Of a DNA stretch of 64,000 nucleotides, positions 1 to 8,132 are shown piece after piece. Source of the DNA: JARIHD01 sp035758825. Lineage in GTDB: Bacteria; Patescibacteriota; Saccharimonadia; Saccharimonadales; UBA4665. Position numbers and translations under genes: made by a program. Location of the stretch: NCBI GenBank assembly GCA_035758825.1, contig DASTWA010000004.1, positions 13,225 through 77,224 on the forward strand. The letters are read 5' to 3'. The stretch's first letter is position 1; the number at the start of each line of letters is the position of its first letter. The notes under the pieces are model-generated. The model did not search any database. It saw nothing but the letters and a program-made list of their open reading frames with translations, and was not told the DNA's origin.

Positions 1-97
1 TGGCGTTCGGCCCCACGATGATATTCACTCCCGGATCGATTTCGAACGAAGCGTCTTCATATGATCGGAAGTGCTGTAAACGGATATCAGTTATCAT
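1..97 (-). CDS. recF: RecF, N-terminal fragment cut by window edge
   Basis: The minus strand from an ATG at 95-97 encodes MITDIRLQHFRSYEDASF, then an acidic stretch and VNIIVGPNA at the window edge. This is the RecF opening: a beta-strand, the conserved HFRSY element, then the start of the Walker A loop (GPNA, with GKT expected just outside). RecF is an SMC-like ATPase that loads RecA at gapped DNA with RecO and RecR. A GGGGTG run upstream can serve as ribosome-binding site. The position downstream of dnaA and dnaN matches the classical origin cluster, although one unrelated gene intervenes. Only 32 codons are visible, so the rest is assumed. The 203 bases between this gene and the next show no gene. 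Confidence 0.85.
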   Translation of the reverse strand, partial: MITDIRLQHFRSYEDASFEIDPGVNIIVGPNA

Positions 98-300
98 TAC
101 ACCCCATTTTATAGGAGGTGCATCAGATATGCGATAATCACATGGGTAAAATACTTATATTCTGGCACACCATGCAAAAATATAAACATTCTAGGTAGGT
201 GGGGAAGGCAGTGATTGATGGCTGGATGCCAAAAATATGCCTCCCCCGCGGACAGAACGGCGCTCTAGGCGCAGAACGGTCCTTCGCGCCCTACAAACTT

Positions 301-1968
301 TTACGCACCGCAGTTGGCGCGCTCCTTGTCGTTTGACTTACTGTTGCAGTAATAGACCTCCCAGTTGTTCGGTGGGAGCGAATAGGTCACCTTAAGTTGA
401 CCGGCGCTCATATACTCGATTTTAAGGCGCATCCCTTTGTGTGACATGTTGCCACATACCTCAACATCACAGGATTCGTACTGGCCGCCGCCCGACGCCG
501 TAAAGCTAACGTCTGTAACCGTTGCCACCAGCTTGGAGCCGTCCATCTTGAGAGATAGCTTGTCATGCTCCTCGCACATTTTGTTTCCAGCTGGGTCACC
601 TAGTCCCACCGAAGGAGTGCACGAACCGGCGTTGGAAACCATCGAACCGGTTCCATCTGCCCGGATCCGCAAGGTAGTACCGTGTGTATTCCAGACACCC
701 ACATACTTGTCGAACGGATCGACCCGAATTCGTCCTACTAGGATCGAGAAGCGGTCAGCGTCCCGCAGGCTTTCCCACATCGATCGGAACTCACTGGCGA
801 TGTAGTCTTTCAGCGAATTCAACGACCTCACGACACTAAAAATAATGTCGGTTCCAACCTTTCCGTAGGGGTCGCCTTCGGCTAGGCGGGGGAAGCACGT
901 GCCATAGATCTCGCCGGCTGGCTTGTCGGTCTGGACAGCCTCAGCGCATCCCTTGTATTGGACGGCTTTCTTCATGAGATCCATGTACTCGGCTGTGCCG
1001 GGTTTAGGAGATCCGATGCCGAAGCGATCGACGATCGAAAAGAGCGCCGTCAGGCCAACGTCCAGGCGGTAGAGCGACTGCCCATAGCCCGAAAACTCGG
1101 TATTGATTCGGCCACTGTCGCCACGCTTAAGATCTAGCTTAAAGGCCGCCTTGTCACGCGGAAACAGGATGAACTTATCCTTGCCCGGGGAGGGGATCAG
1201 GTTGCCCCATCTGTTGTTGATCTCACCCTTGTGTGATGGCTTCAGGTTGGCTGTATGCCAAACGCTCAAGGGGTAGGATTTACGATTCACGATGTACAGG
1301 ATGTAGTCTGATCCCTCTTTGTTCATGCAAACGTAGAGCGCATCCTTGTCGTCGGGATAGCTTGCGCCGTACCCTGACGGATCGTCTTTTTCGGGAGGGT
1401 TTTTGCACCTCGGTTTTTGCGCCGCCTGGGCAGTGCCGGTCAGGGTTTTCTTTAGGTCGGCAGCGAAATCGAGAGCGATGTCATTAGAGTCGCCTCTAAC
1501 TACGGCCCAATCCGACAAGTGCGAGGTCGTAACCTGCGCATACCAGCCATCCGCCGAAATCACCGGTTCGATGAATTGCCAAGGCGCGCGGCCGGCTTCG
1601 GAAGTGACTACCAAAACCAAGTCCCGCTTGGGGTCGACCTTTTGGGTCAACCTGAAGCGAAGACTCAGCTGGTAAGGATTGCCGTCCGATGATTGGAGTT
1701 CACCGTGAGGCGTAATCTTCACCGGAGTAGAGATGAGCTTCATCCGCGCCGGATACGGCAGCCCCTCGACAGCCGTTTCGACAGCCTTCATCCCGTCCGG
1801 GATACGTGGACCAGAAGCGGTTACCCCTGGGCCGATAGAACTGCCTTTTGCTGTGTCGTTTTCGTCAGATACCCAACGAAAAAGCCAGTACGAAAGCAGT
1901 CCCAAGATCAACATGAACACCGAAATGGTGTACACAAGCCTACGGCGACGCTTGACTGACATAGCCAC
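301..1968 (-). CDS. Membrane-anchored secreted protein of unknown function
   Basis: A 555-residue protein. The N-terminus is basic (KRRRR at 6-10), followed by one hydrophobic segment at about 11-31, so it is an anchored or secreted protein with the bulk outside the cell. Residues about 70-160 look like a beta-rich, Ig-like module. The C-terminal ~130 residues carry several cysteines (for example CDVEVC, CNS and a terminal CGA), suggesting disulfides in an extracytoplasmic domain. No family is recognised. It sits between dnaN and recF, two genes that are normally adjacent, so it looks inserted. Its Gly/Ser/Asp-rich style resembles exported actinobacterial proteins, which would fit acquisition from a host, but that is inference. 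Confidence 0.75.
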   Translation of the reverse strand: MAMSVKRRRRLVYTISVFMLILGLLSYWLFRWVSDENDTAKGSSIGPGVTASGPRIPDGMKAVETAVEGLPYPARMKLISTPVKITPHGELQSSDGNPYQLSLRFRLTQKVDPKRDLVLVVTSEAGRAPWQFIEPVISADGWYAQVTTSHLSDWAVVRGDSNDIALDFAADLKKTLTGTAQAAQKPRCKNPPEKDDPSGYGASYPDDKDALYVCMNKEGSDYILYIVNRKSYPLSVWHTANLKPSHKGEINNRWGNLIPSPGKDKFILFPRDKAAFKLDLKRGDSGRINTEFSGYGQSLYRLDVGLTALFSIVDRFGIGSPKPGTAEYMDLMKKAVQYKGCAEAVQTDKPAGEIYGTCFPRLAEGDPYGKVGTDIIFSVVRSLNSLKDYIASEFRSMWESLRDADRFSILVGRIRVDPFDKYVGVWNTHGTTLRIRADGTGSMVSNAGSCTPSVGLGDPAGNKMCEEHDKLSLKMDGSKLVATVTDVSFTASGGGQYESCDVEVCGNMSHKGMRLKIEYMSAGQLKVTYSLPPNNWEVYYCNSKSNDKERANCGA

Positions 1969-2071
1969 GGGTCTGCCCCTTCTGGGAATAGAGGATTTGG
2001 GTATTAAGTTGTAGTGGTGCGAGCAGAAAAAAAGGAGCCAAAAGCCCCTAACTGCTTGTTATATATTATAT

Positions 2072-2112
2072 AACAAAAACCACTACACATCAACAGTAGT
2101 GGTTTTTGTTAC
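2072..2112 (-). terminator. Intrinsic terminator after dnaN
   Basis: A perfect 16-bp inverted repeat (arms 2072-2087 and 2097-2112, nine-base loop) contains CCACTAC/GTAGTGG and A- and T-rich outer arms, so it gives a T-run in both directions. It lies just past the dnaN stop and probably ends the dnaA-dnaN transcript. A second AT-only palindrome at 2059-2075 (GTTATATA, centre T, TATATAAC) abuts it. Confidence 0.8.
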
Positions 2113-2122
2113 GTGTTTTGTC

Positions 2123-3214
2123 CTAGGACTTGAGTGGCATGATGATGTGGGTGTAGTCACCGGCGGCCGGATCGCGGATAACCGTAGGTTCAAGCTTGCC
2201 GTTAAATGAGAATTCGACGTCATCGCCGCTCAAGGCGTGCAGGGCGTCAAGGAGGTATCGGGAGTTCAGGGTTATGGTGCCCGTGCCCGTCACCTTAGCA
2301 TTGGCCGTGGCCGTGTTTTCACCCAATTGCGAGGCCACCGAACGGATACTCAAATTCTGGGCTTCTTCGTCGATATTGATCGTGATACTCCCGGCGCTTT
2401 CGCGGGCGAACAGGCTGGAAACCTTGGTAACATTCAAAAGGTCGGTCCGCTTGAGGTTGGCAGTCACCGCAAAAGATTGGGGGATGAGCTTACGGTAGTC
2501 GGGGTATTTACCCTCGATGAGGCGGGCAACCAGCTCGACATCGCCGACACGGAAAAGAATTTGTTGCTCGTCGCTCACCACCTCAACGTCCCCCTCAAAG
2601 TCACCCAGAATACGCAGTAGATCCTGCATGGCAGAGCCAGGAACCAAAAGCTCGATCTCTTCGGGATTGGCGCCGAGTTCCTTCTCGGCAAGGCGGTAGC
2701 TATCCGTCGCCGCCATATAAAGCTTGCCATCTTGCGCATGCAAAAGCACACCGGTCAGTACCGGGCGGGCTTCGTCGCTGGAGGCCGCCATAACAACCTG
2801 TTGCAGGCTTCTTTTGAGCTGATGGCCCGGAACTGTCCAGCTTTTGCCGTTCTCGATAGCAGGCATAATCGGGAACTCTTCGGCGGATACGCCGTTGATG
2901 ACCGACTTGTACTGATCGGTGGCAATGTGCAGCTTGTAATCCTCGAGATCCAGATCGATCACGCCGGACGGCAGACTACTGACAAAGTCCTGCATAAGGC
3001 GGGCGGGGACGGTAATATCCCCGTCTTCGGATACCTTGGCGCCGATGTAGTGGGTAATGGCAATGTCCAAATTGGTGGCGGCAATGCTCAGCCGGTTGTT
3101 TACAGTCCTGATGAGGACGTTAGCCAAAACGGGAAGGGTGCCTCGTACATTTGCAACGCGGGCTACGGTGCCGAGTGCTTTATTTAGGTTTTCTTGGGTG
3201 ACCTGAAGTTTCAT
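2123..3214 (-). CDS. dnaN: DNA polymerase III beta sliding clamp
   Basis: A 363-residue protein, the usual length for the clamp. It shows the three-domain DnaN pattern: an N-terminal MKLQVTQENL, the LPVLANVLI motif near residue 30, a second-domain ARPVLTGVLL stretch near 155, and the C-terminal YLLDALHAL and HIIMPLKS tail, which corresponds to the canonical MPxR/L ending. It encircles DNA and tethers polymerase III and other repair enzymes. CAGGAG precedes the ATG at a good distance. It lies directly downstream of dnaA on the same strand, separated by 268 bases that hold DnaA-box-like sites. Confidence 0.97.
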   Translation of the reverse strand: MKLQVTQENLNKALGTVARVANVRGTLPVLANVLIRTVNNRLSIAATNLDIAITHYIGAKVSEDGDITVPARLMQDFVSSLPSGVIDLDLEDYKLHIATDQYKSVINGVSAEEFPIMPAIENGKSWTVPGHQLKRSLQQVVMAASSDEARPVLTGVLLHAQDGKLYMAATDSYRLAEKELGANPEEIELLVPGSAMQDLLRILGDFEGDVEVVSDEQQILFRVGDVELVARLIEGKYPDYRKLIPQSFAVTANLKRTDLLNVTKVSSLFARESAGSITINIDEEAQNLSIRSVASQLGENTATANAKVTGTGTITLNSRYLLDALHALSGDDVEFSFNGKLEPTVIRDPAAGDYTHIIMPLKS

Positions 3215-3482
3215 GGGGATCTCCTGTATTACTATTAGAATTTAATTTATATAGTTAGGGGTCTTAGTTATAGGGCCTGTGTATATCGTGGAAAACATTC
3301 CCCCTAACAGATATATACGGTCGTTATTTTGGGTGGATAAGTTATGGGTAAGGTGCTGTGTAGAAATCGTGGATGATCGGTGGTTTTTCCCATGGGAGGT
3401 GCTGCAGGACGGGATAGTTGCGCACAAAATGTACTCATGTCCACGGTTTTTTGACATGCTTTGCACGGCTTGTGCACAGGTA
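3215..3482. other. dnaA-dnaN intergenic region with DnaA-box-like sites
   Basis: 268 bases between the dnaA stop and dnaN start. Sites close to the consensus TTATNCACA: 3278-3286 (reverse ATATACACA), 3287-3295 (reverse TTTTCCACG), 3332-3340 (reverse TTATCCACC) and 3470-3478 (TTGTGCACA). The stretch 3235-3330 is AT-rich. It may form one half of a bipartite origin or serve dnaN regulation by DnaA. No ORF with coding character was found here. Confidence 0.55.
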
Positions 3483-4889
3483 TTACACATGCAGGCGTTC
3501 CTTGATCTGGGATATTGCCTCCCGCAGCTCGGCGTCGAGGCGGGATTCTTTTTCGATCTTTTCTACGGAGTGGATGGCGGTGGTGTGGTCTTTGCGGCCG
3601 AGTTCCCGGGCGATTTTGGGGAAGCTAAGATGCAGTTCGCTGCGCAGCATGTACATGGCCACCTGTCTTGGAACGACAATGTCTTTGTCGCGCTTGGGGC
3701 CCATGATGTCTTCGACCGGAATTTGGAAGTGACGGGCGGTGCGCTCGATGATTTGTTTGGCGCTGATGTGCTTGGGCCTGGTTTGTCCTGTCCCGAGCAG
3801 GCTGCTGGCGACGCCGAGGTCGGGTTCGAGGCCGCGCATTTCGCAGAAGGCGAGCAGCTGGTTGAGCGCGCCTTCGAGCTCGCGGATGTTGGTCTGGAAA
3901 TTGCTTGCGAGGTATTCCGCAACGCTGGTCGGAAGTTCGGTGCCATGGACATTTGCTTTGGTCTGTAGGATTGCGCAGCGCGTCTCAAGGTCTGGGATTT
4001 GCATGTCGATGCTCATCCCCCAGGCAAACCGTGAACGGAGACGTTCTTCAAGCGGGGTTATTTCGCGCGGGGGGCGGTCGCTGCTAATGATAATTTGTTT
4101 ATTGGCCTGGTGGAGCGCATTAAAGGTGTGAAAGAATTCCTCCTGTACCTTTTCTTTGCCGGCAATAAACTGGATATCGTCGACGATTAGGACGTCGGCA
4201 CTGCGGTAGCGGTCGGCAAAGTCGGTGTTCTTTTTGTAGCGGACCGCGTCGACGAATTCTTGCAAGAACTGTTCGCTTGATACGTAAACTACCCGCGCGT
4301 TGTCTTTGGTGGACATAACAGCATTGCCGACCGCCTGGATGAGGTGAGTCTTGCCAATACCAACGCCTCCATACAGAAAGAGCGGGTTATACTTGATGCC
4401 CGGATTGACGGCAATTGCCTGGCAGGCAGCGTAAGCTAACTCGTTGCCGGAACCGACGATAAAGTTCTCGAAAGTGTACTTTTCGTTTAGTCCCTGGCGA
4501 TAGCTGTGCGACAGGGCGCTGGATTGCGGTCTTGTAATGTCTGGGCGGGTCGGTGCGTACGTGCGGGCTGCCGGAGTAGGCGTAAGGATGATCGTCTCTT
4601 CTCCGCGATTGGCGCGGGCCGCGGCCTGGGTTGCGGATCTGTTAGGAGAGGTGTGGATCTTGTATTCGATTTTTGCGGGTTCGGCGCCATTTTTGCGGAG
4701 CGTATCGGTGATTAGCTCGTTGTATTTGCGCTCCAGTTGCTGCTTTATGAACACATTGGGGACGCCAATGGTAATATGCTGCTCGTCGTGGTGGAGTAGG
4801 GTGGTGTTTTTGAACCACGTGATGAAGTTGCCACGAGAAACTGACAGTTCGATTTCTCCCAAAACTGCTTGCCACAGACTATTCTGCAC
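3483..4889 (-). CDS. dnaA: Chromosomal replication initiator DnaA
   Basis: A 468-residue initiator ATPase with all four domains. Domain I (about 1-80) contains WQAVLGEIELSVS and FITWFKNTTL. A Pro/Thr/Arg-rich linker follows (about 80-135). Domain III is an AAA+ core with Walker A GGVGIGKT at 174-181 and Walker B VLIVDDIQF near 235. Domain IV is the C-terminal DNA-binding helix-turn-helix, whose signature reads DHTTAIHSVEKIEK. It binds DnaA boxes in oriC and melts the origin. The start is GTG, with GAGGGG about nine bases upstream. DnaA-box-like sites flank the gene on both sides, which fits autoregulation. Confidence 0.97.
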   Translation of the reverse strand: MQNSLWQAVLGEIELSVSRGNFITWFKNTTLLHHDEQHITIGVPNVFIKQQLERKYNELITDTLRKNGAEPAKIEYKIHTSPNRSATQAAARANRGEETIILTPTPAARTYAPTRPDITRPQSSALSHSYRQGLNEKYTFENFIVGSGNELAYAACQAIAVNPGIKYNPLFLYGGVGIGKTHLIQAVGNAVMSTKDNARVVYVSSEQFLQEFVDAVRYKKNTDFADRYRSADVLIVDDIQFIAGKEKVQEEFFHTFNALHQANKQIIISSDRPPREITPLEERLRSRFAWGMSIDMQIPDLETRCAILQTKANVHGTELPTSVAEYLASNFQTNIRELEGALNQLLAFCEMRGLEPDLGVASSLLGTGQTRPKHISAKQIIERTARHFQIPVEDIMGPKRDKDIVVPRQVAMYMLRSELHLSFPKIARELGRKDHTTAIHSVEKIEKESRLDAELREAISQIKERLHV

Positions 4890-5220
4890 GATCCAAATAT
4901 CCCCTCTAGTCGATTACCTTACCCAAGTTGTCTACCAATCAATATACGCTAATAACCCGGAGTTTTCCACACCTTTAACGATGTCAAATATGTAACTTTG
5001 CAGAAATAGCAATAATAGGGGTTAAGTTATACACAGCTTTTATTTACACCTTAAAATCTGTGGAAAATACTTGGCTAATCGTGGAAAACTTGCTATAGTT
5101 ACGGGGTTAAATATTGTTATTTTCACTAGGATAACAATCAATAAGACATAATGTGCAAAGGCGGGCGACAGGGCTACTTAGGTTGTCCATTGCTCCCCGA
5201 TGCGGTAAAGTGAAAGCAGT
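4890..5220. other. oriC: Probable replication origin (oriC) between dnaA and rpmH
   Basis: 331 bases without a gene. It holds one perfect DnaA box, TTATACACA at 5027-5035. Three near-boxes of the TTTTCCACA class lie at 4963-4971 (plus), 5059-5067 (minus) and 5080-5088 (minus, ending CG). AT-rich stretches at 5035-5060 and 5100-5150 could be the unwinding element. Gene orientation switches here: dnaA and dnaN read leftward, rpmH-rnpA-yidC-jag read rightward, as expected at a bidirectional origin. GC skew was not computed. Confidence 0.75.
5183..5211 (+). promoter_or_regulatory. Promoter of rpmH operon
   Basis: TTGTCC at 5183-5188, a 17-base spacer, then TAAAGT at 5206-5211. Only nine bases separate the -10 from the rpmH ATG, so the mRNA would start within a few bases of the start codon. 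Confidence 0.55.
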
Positions 5221-5358
5221 ATGCCAAAACGAACGTATCAACCAAAGAAAGGCCACCGCGCTAAGCAGCACGGTTTCTTAAAGCGTATGGCTTCTCGCGC
5301 AGGCCGCGCGGTATTGCGCCGCCGCCGCCTTAAGGGCCGCGAGCGCCTTACGCACTAG
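5221..5358 (+). CDS. rpmH: 50S ribosomal protein L34
   Basis: A 45-residue, highly basic protein beginning MPKRTYQPKKGHRAKQHGF and carrying the L34 signature (KRTYQP, then GFLKRM, then RRRRLKGRERL). It is a structural protein of the large ribosomal subunit. It heads the conserved rpmH-rnpA-yidC-jag block next to oriC. The length is normal for L34 (44-47 residues). Confidence 0.97.
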   Translation: MPKRTYQPKKGHRAKQHGFLKRMASRAGRAVLRRRRLKGRERLTH

Positions 5359-5419
5359 GCCGAACCCGCTCTTATATTAAGAAGCGTAGCTAAACGGAGA
5401 CTGTCCGAGAGAAATCCCA

Positions 5420-5782
5420 ATGATCGATAAAATACACCGATTCCAGGGTCATGGCAGTCTCCGTTTTGTGTATCAGAAGGGGCAGACTGTGCGCGGACAG
5501 CACTGCTCGCTCAAGTATATTATTAATAAGCGCCGCCGCACTTTTCGCGTTGCCGTGGTAGTCAGCCGTAAGGTCCACAAGTCGGCTGTTGTCCGCAACC
5601 GGATTCGCCGGCGTATGTATGAAGCGCTGCGCCGCAATTCCTTCAAGATTGTCCAGCCGTTCGACTTGGTGTTTACTGCATACAGCGATCAACTCGCTGA
5701 TATGCCCTCGGATCAACTGGAACGCGCTGTCTTAGAAAAATTGGAGAAGGCCGGCGTTTTTGATATGCCGGGCCGTGCATAG
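5420..5782 (+). CDS. rnpA: Ribonuclease P protein component
   Basis: A 120-residue basic protein. It carries the RNase P protein signature as KSAVVRNRIRRRMYEALR at about residues 54-71 (RNR motif) and a central FRVAVVVSRKV beta-strand. It binds the RNase P RNA and helps cleave tRNA 5' leaders. It lies 61 bases after rpmH and is almost certainly co-transcribed. The start ATG has a GAGAGAAA purine run upstream. Confidence 0.95.
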   Translation: MIDKIHRFQGHGSLRFVYQKGQTVRGQHCSLKYIINKRRRTFRVAVVVSRKVHKSAVVRNRIRRRMYEALRRNSFKIVQPFDLVFTAYSDQLADMPSDQLERAVLEKLEKAGVFDMPGRA

Positions 5783-5829
5783 ACGCCAAGGCATGGTATA
5801 GTAAGAACCAAAGGAGAGCTAAGTACCCG

Positions 5830-6759
5830 ATGTTTACGACGTTAATCGTTCAACCAATATTCAACTTGTTGGTGCTTATATACGCATTAATTCCCGGCCA
5901 TAATTTTGGCTTGGCAATCATTCTGTTTACTATTGCTGTTCGGTTCCTGATGTGGCCGCTTATAAAGAAGCAGATGCATCAGGTAAAGAAGATGCGCAAG
6001 ATCCAGCCGGAGCTAAAGCGCATTAAAAAGGCTGCTGCCGGCGACAAGCGCAAAGAGCAGGTTATGATGCTCGAGCTTTATAAGGAGCGGGGGATCAACC
6101 CCTTCGGCCAGATTGGCGTGCTGCTTGTCCAAATCCCAATCCTACTGGGCTTGTATATTGGATTGCAAAAGGTCCTGAAGGACCACGAAGCGATTGTTTC
6201 GTTCGCCTATCCCTTTCTGCAGGATTTGAGCTGGTTGAAGGAAGTCGCAGCAAACATCAACCTATTTGATGCCACGCTCTTCGGGTTTATTGACCTGACC
6301 CGCCCGGCTCTCAGTGCCGGCGGCGTGTATTGGCCGGCACTTATGCTGGTCATCGGCAGTGCTGCTGTGCAGTTCTTCCAAGGGAAGCAGCTTACGCCTA
6401 CTCCCAAAGATGCTAAGGGTCTCCGCGCTATTCTTCGTGAAGCCAAGACCGGCAAGCAGGCTGACCAGGCCGAAGTAAACGCAGCGATGGGCCGCAGTAT
6501 GCTCTTCCTGATGCCGTTCCTCGTACTCTTGTTTACGATTCAGTTGGCATCGGCATTGAGCCTTTATTGGCTGATGAGCGGTTTGGTTGCCATCTTCCAG
6601 CAATGGATTCTGCTCCGCGAGGACGTCGAAGAGATGGAAAGTTCCACAGACAAGGCAGTGGCACGCGAGAAAAAAGCTATTGAGGCAGAGATTGTAGATA
6701 AACCAAAGGCTAGCTCCGCTAGAAAGACGGGAGCGCGCAAAAAGCGGAGGAAGAAGTAA
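5830..6759 (+). CDS. yidC: Membrane protein insertase YidC/Oxa1
   Basis: A 309-residue membrane insertase of the short, Gram-positive-like type, without the large periplasmic domain. About five hydrophobic segments are visible. The conserved arginine in the first helix pair (VRFLMWPL, R38) is the hydrophilic-groove residue of the family. A cytoplasmic helical hairpin (QMHQVKKMRKIQPELKRI) follows. The C-terminus is a long basic tail (KRRKK end) that could contact the ribosome. It inserts membrane proteins with or without Sec. TATAGT at 5795-5800 and an AAAGGAG ribosome-binding site precede it, so it may also have its own promoter. Confidence 0.96.
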   Translation: MFTTLIVQPIFNLLVLIYALIPGHNFGLAIILFTIAVRFLMWPLIKKQMHQVKKMRKIQPELKRIKKAAAGDKRKEQVMMLELYKERGINPFGQIGVLLVQIPILLGLYIGLQKVLKDHEAIVSFAYPFLQDLSWLKEVAANINLFDATLFGFIDLTRPALSAGGVYWPALMLVIGSAAVQFFQGKQLTPTPKDAKGLRAILREAKTGKQADQAEVNAAMGRSMLFLMPFLVLLFTIQLASALSLYWLMSGLVAIFQQWILLREDVEEMESSTDKAVAREKKAIEAEIVDKPKASSARKTGARKKRRKK

Positions 6760-7215
6760 ATGGAAGAAGCCATTCAGTACGCAAAGAAATACCTAGAAGA
6801 TATCCTGTCATTCTTTGGACTTAATACTGATGTGTATGCCACCAGCGAAGATGACGTCATTGAGCTGGAGGTACCATCCACCCACCTGAATGGCTTCCTT
6901 ATCGGCCAGCGCGGCGAAAACATGCGGGCTCTCCAGTTTTTGGTCAGTAACGCCCTTAAAAACCAGGGCCATGGATACACCCGCGTGAATGTCGATATTG
7001 CCGACTACAAAAAACAACGTGCCGAGCGTCTGAGCCAGCGCGCCGAAGAGTGGATGAAGAAGGTACGGGACAGCGGGGATCCAATGGAACTCAAGCCGAT
7101 GAGCGCCGTCGACCGGCGCACGATCCACAAATTGGCTCAGGAATATGGCCTAGCCAGCGAGTCAATCGGCGAAGGCCGCGACCGCCGCATCGTCCTCAAA
7201 CCGTCCGAAGAATAA
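6760..7215 (+). CDS. jag: RNA-binding protein Jag/KhpB (KH and R3H domains)
   Basis: A 151-residue protein. It has a KH-type domain with LIGQRGENMRALQFLV near residues 47-62 (the GxxG loop reads GQRG). An R3H domain follows, with MSAVDRRTIHKLAQEYGL and a SIGEGRDRRIVLKP end. It starts directly after the yidC stop with GGAGGAAG as ribosome-binding site. Jag/KhpB proteins bind RNA with KhpA and affect cell division and envelope synthesis. Slightly shorter than family members that carry an N-terminal Jag domain, which is reduced here. Confidence 0.93.
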   Translation: MEEAIQYAKKYLEDILSFFGLNTDVYATSEDDVIELEVPSTHLNGFLIGQRGENMRALQFLVSNALKNQGHGYTRVNVDIADYKKQRAERLSQRAEEWMKKVRDSGDPMELKPMSAVDRRTIHKLAQEYGLASESIGEGRDRRIVLKPSEE

Positions 7216-8132
7216 TGAAGATAATCTTCTCCAGTATCAACGTTGCCGCAAGCCGGCACGGTCTAAAGTCCCCTGAATGGTTAGGGGGCTTTGCTAAAGG
7301 TGCGCACTGTGACGGTGTGGAGTACATGCCAGTTTACGATTTGTTGCCGGGCCATACGCCTGCTGCAATTGCGAAAGCGGTGCGTACGGGGGCGCTGGTA
7401 TTGAATTCTCTCCACGCCACATTTCGAGAAACGAGTGTCTCAGAGAGCGAGATGACAGAAGTGTCTGGCGGCAAAAGTATTATGAGTAGGGCCATGACAT
7501 CTAGGGTCGGAAGGTTAGTCCTACCAGAGGCGCGAGAATCGGCCAGCATAATGGGGGCTATCCAAGAAGAAATTGGTGAGAGGCTGCCAGTCACTCTTTA
7601 TCCGCAGCGTTCGATGGAGCAAGAATACGCGCAGGTCAGGGCGGCACGTGGCAAAGTACATTTATTTCAGCCGAGAGATCAAGTTGCACGACTGACGCGG
7701 ACGAATACTTTGATGGGATTTGCCGGCAATCTTCGTGGGTTGCGGGGGTATGATTACGCCTTGGACACCTATCACGTGCGTCGAAGGTATGGCAGCGATG
7801 AACCGGGGGTAATCAGTAATACTGAACTCTCGGTGCCTTTTATGGCGCCTAATACGAGATCCCTACATCTGTCTTTAAACAGAGGTGATATTTCGGGTGA
7901 GTCTCATATCCCCACGTTGCTCGAAGCCCAGCAAGCCTTGCGTGGTGAGTATACGGGTGAGTTGCGCGATATGCTCGATACCGTCAAAGCAGAGGGCTCC
8001 CCAGAATACACGGTAATCGAGGCGACCCTGGACGGCATCGCGGCTGCCTCCGGTCACCATACGCTACCGGATCTGCAAAAGGACTACGCCGACATTGCTG
8101 ACGGATTCCGCGAATACTGGCAGGGCGCCTAG
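7215..8132 (+). CDS. Putative TIM-barrel protein, sugar-isomerase-like
   Basis: The ATG at 7215 overlaps the jag stop (TAATG), giving 305 residues; a longer reading would run back into jag and is rejected. The sequence opens MKIIFSSINVAA and contains GVEYMPVYDLLPG, which resembles the first strands of AP-endonuclease-2/xylose-isomerase TIM barrels (a strand ending GVE, then variable loops). Later strands are plausible (SLHATFRET, DYALDTYHV, HLSLNRG), but no metal-binding set was assigned. Coupling to jag suggests co-expression only. The enzyme activity is unknown. Confidence 0.6.
   Translation: MKIIFSSINVAASRHGLKSPEWLGGFAKGAHCDGVEYMPVYDLLPGHTPAAIAKAVRTGALVLNSLHATFRETSVSESEMTEVSGGKSIMSRAMTSRVGRLVLPEARESASIMGAIQEEIGERLPVTLYPQRSMEQEYAQVRAARGKVHLFQPRDQVARLTRTNTLMGFAGNLRGLRGYDYALDTYHVRRRYGSDEPGVISNTELSVPFMAPNTRSLHLSLNRGDISGESHIPTLLEAQQALRGEYTGELRDMLDTVKAEGSPEYTVIEATLDGIAAASGHHTLPDLQKDYADIADGFREYWQGA

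Noticed and set aside
2059..2075. AT-only palindrome as an operator or attachment site
   Set aside because: It abuts the dnaN terminator and could simply be part of the AT-rich terminator region; no second copy was seen.
2196..3187. Several plus-strand open frames opposite dnaN
   Set aside because: They mirror dnaN codons; the minus-strand frame has all DnaN motifs.
3279..3968. Long open frame on the plus strand opposite dnaA
   Set aside because: It is the antisense shadow of the conserved dnaA coding sequence and has no ribosome-binding site or protein-like motifs.
7050..7214. N-terminal extension of the TIM-barrel-like gene into jag
   Set aside because: The extension overlaps jag in another frame and the ATG at 7215 gives the natural MKIIFSS start with TAATG coupling.
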